A stretch of 64,000 nt of DNA from positions 124,001-188,000 of the forward strand of contig JAHBZN010000003.1 in NCBI GenBank assembly GCA_019635415.1, given 5' to 3'. A program made the position numbers and the translations under genes. Shown here in pieces: positions 62,600 through 64,000 of this stretch; position 1 is the first letter of the stretch; each line of letters opens with the position of its first letter. Source of the stretch: Ramlibacter sp. (GTDB lineage: Bacteria; Pseudomonadota; Gammaproteobacteria; Burkholderiales; Burkholderiaceae_C). A model generated the notes under the pieces. The model saw only the letters and a program-made list of their open reading frames with translations. It did no database searches and was not told where the DNA came from.

Positions 62600-63414
62600 A
62601 TCCACATCAGCAGCACCACCAGCGCCCCGGCCGCGCCATAGGCCGAGACCACGGCGGCGGTGGACAGGTAGGCCGCAAGCACATGCCGGCCAACGGTGAA
62701 CAGCGCGGCGCCCACGCAGGCGCCCAGCACCAGGTGACGCAGGCGCGGCTTGGGGCCGGTGCTCATGCGCATGAGCCCCACGAACAGCGCCGCGCACACG
62801 GCAAAGGCCACCAGCTCATTGAGCGTGCGCATCACCGGCTCCAGCGGCAGCCAGGAGGCACTGGCCCAGCCCGAGAAGATATTGAGCAAGGTGGACAAGG
62901 CCAGCGACACCAGCAGCAGGAAGCCAAACGCCAGCACATAGCCCACCCCGCGCAACCGCATGGAGGCCGTGTGCCACCAACTGGACGCAGGACGGGTCTC
63001 GGTGCCATGCACCCACAGCCGCTCCATGGCCGACTGCAGCTCGCCGAAGACCCCCGTGGCGCCGAACAGGAGAATGCCAAAGCTGATGGCCGAGGCCAGC
63101 AGGCCCTGTGCCGGCTCCCGGGCGCTCTCCAGCGTCTGGCGGATGACGCCTGCCCCTTTCGGCCCCACCACCGTGCCAATCTGCGAGACCAGGCCGGCTT
63201 CCAGGGCCGACCGGTCCATCCACCAGCCCAGCAATGCCACCAGCAGGACCAGCAGCGGCGCCAGGCTCAAGATGCCGTAGAACGACATGGCGGCGGCCAT
63301 GCGCATGCCGTCGGCGTCCCGCCAGAGCTGGACGGCGCGGTAGATCGGCATGAACGGGCGCGCCAGGGGCGTGATGGCTTCGGCAGCGCGCCGCTGAAAC
63401 GGGGAAAGAGCCAT
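62467..63414 (-). CDS. YihY/BrkB family membrane protein
   Basis: The 315-residue protein has six hydrophobic segments and the family pattern: ADGMRMAAAMSFYGILSLAPLLVLLVALLGWW, SFGILLFGATGVFGELQSAMERLW and YGAAGALVVLLMWIYFSSAILLLSAG. Function is unclear; some relatives were once mistaken for RNase BN. The C-terminal hydrophilic tail overlaps the 3' end of the convergent MFS gene by 133 bp. Confidence 0.9.
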   Translation of the reverse strand: MALSPFQRRAAEAITPLARPFMPIYRAVQLWRDADGMRMAAAMSFYGILSLAPLLVLLVALLGWWMDRSALEAGLVSQIGTVVGPKGAGVIRQTLESAREPAQGLLASAISFGILLFGATGVFGELQSAMERLWVHGTETRPASSWWHTASMRLRGVGYVLAFGFLLLVSLALSTLLNIFSGWASASWLPLEPVMRTLNELVAFAVCAALFVGLMRMSTGPKPRLRHLVLGACVGAALFTVGRHVLAAYLSTAAVVSAYGAAGALVVLLMWIYFSSAILLLSAGSARALEEARWASSRAPTATALHASKAASPSV

Positions 63415-63507
63415 GCCACCAGCCTACGCGGCTTGGGCCCCGCGTCCATCAGTGCGGCGCGTGGCGGGCGGTAGGCGCAATCCCACACGGCCCGGGGCCG
63501 TGGCGCC

Positions 63508-64000
63508 TCAGAGATTGGGCGCGAGCAGGCGCCGCAGTTCGCCGGCCTCCACGCCACGGCGGCGCACCAGGTCGTCCACCTGGTCGTCGCCAATGCGGCC
63601 CACATTGAAATAGGCGCTGTCGGGGTGGCCCAGGTAGAAGCCGCTGACACTGGCGGCCGGCGTCATGGCCAGGCTCTCGGTCACGCCCATGCCGATGTCC
63701 TCGCACTGCAGCAGCGCGAACATGTCGCGCTTGACGCTGTGATCGGGGCAGGCCGGATAACCCGGCGCCGGACGGATGCCCCGGTACTTCTCGGCGATCA
63801 GGTCGTCATTGCTCAAGGCCTCGGCAGGCGCGTAGCCCCACAGGTCGGTACGCACCCGGTGGTGCAGCGCCTCGGCAAAGGCCTCGGCCAGGCGGTCGGC
63901 CAAAGCCTTGATCATGATGGACGAATAGTCGTCCAGATCGTCCATGAAGAAGCGGGCCTTCTTCTCGGCGCCTATGCCCGCGGTGACGGCAAACAGACCC
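63508..64000 (-). CDS. metH: Cobalamin-dependent methionine synthase, C-terminal part
   Basis: Only the last 163 or so residues are in the window; the frame is open to base 64000. They form the AdoMet-binding activation domain, with GLFAVTAGIGAEKKARFFMDDLDDYSSIMIKALADRLAEAFAE and the signature RPAPGYPACPDHS. MetH methylates homocysteine with methyltetrahydrofolate. The domain supports reductive reactivation of the cobalamin. The end RRLLAPNL is normal. Confidence 0.95.
   Translation of the reverse strand, partial: GLFAVTAGIGAEKKARFFMDDLDDYSSIMIKALADRLAEAFAEALHHRVRTDLWGYAPAEALSNDDLIAEKYRGIRPAPGYPACPDHSVKRDMFALLQCEDIGMGVTESLAMTPAASVSGFYLGHPDSAYFNVGRIGDDQVDDLVRRRGVEAGELRRLLAPNL

Noticed and set aside
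63486..63502. CACGGCCC-G-GGGCCGTG palindrome after metH
   Set aside because: No T-tract follows on either strand, and short G+C-rich palindromes are expected by chance here.

Overview
The window is a gene-dense, high-G+C chromosomal stretch. Codon use, gene set and repeats point to a betaproteobacterium of the order Burkholderiales, most likely family Comamonadaceae (Acidovorax/Hydrogenophaga/Rhodoferax-like). The genus is an inference. I see no rRNA, tRNA, CRISPR array or intact insertion sequence. Both ends cut genes: the C-terminus of uvrA at the left and the C-terminus of metH at the right.

Layout. 1-11.0 kb is housekeeping and accessory: uvrA end, an RcnB-like periplasmic protein, a DUF4382 lipoprotein, a thioesterase, two EamA exporters around pyrF, two small dimeric alpha/beta-barrel proteins facing an ArsR-like regulator, an MBL hydrolase, an M48 protease and an AmpG-like permease. 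11.0-13.8 kb is a small island of clearly lower G+C with a toxin-antitoxin pair and a lone large P-loop ATPase. 13.8-28.1 kb is a complete pelABCDEFG exopolysaccharide operon on the minus strand, with an acyl-CoA-synthetase-like gene coupled to its front. A two-component system, a LysR regulator with a nitronate monooxygenase, waaF, a zinc-ribbon protein, ilvE and radA follow to 36.3 kb.

36.3-46.1 kb is the homoprotocatechuate meta-cleavage cluster: divergent SDR gene, hpaR, then hpaE-D-F-H-I. It has no hpaG and continues into an IlvD/Edd dehydratase, a class II aldolase family protein and a ketopantoate-reductase-like gene. 46.1-51.8 kb carries two more EamA exporters, alr, lplT, a glutathione peroxidase and a WYL regulator. 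51.9-56.9 kb holds glycolate oxidase subunits glcE and glcF split by a DUF1275 gene and without glcD, then an SMP-30 lactonase and an aldose epimerase. 57.0-59.6 kb is a torF-glnK-amtB nitrogen operon behind a sigma-54 promoter and an NtrC-type site. comM, an MFS transporter, a YihY/BrkB protein and metH close the window.

The most unusual signal is a family of six 57-nt repeats (19 codons exactly). Four lie inside genes, all in the same orientation and reading frame: twice in pelA and once each in hpaF and glcE. The other two supply stop codons or a ribosome-binding site to neighbouring genes. A second repeat type, two roughly 110-nt stem-loops in inverted orientation, sits between hpaE and hpaD.
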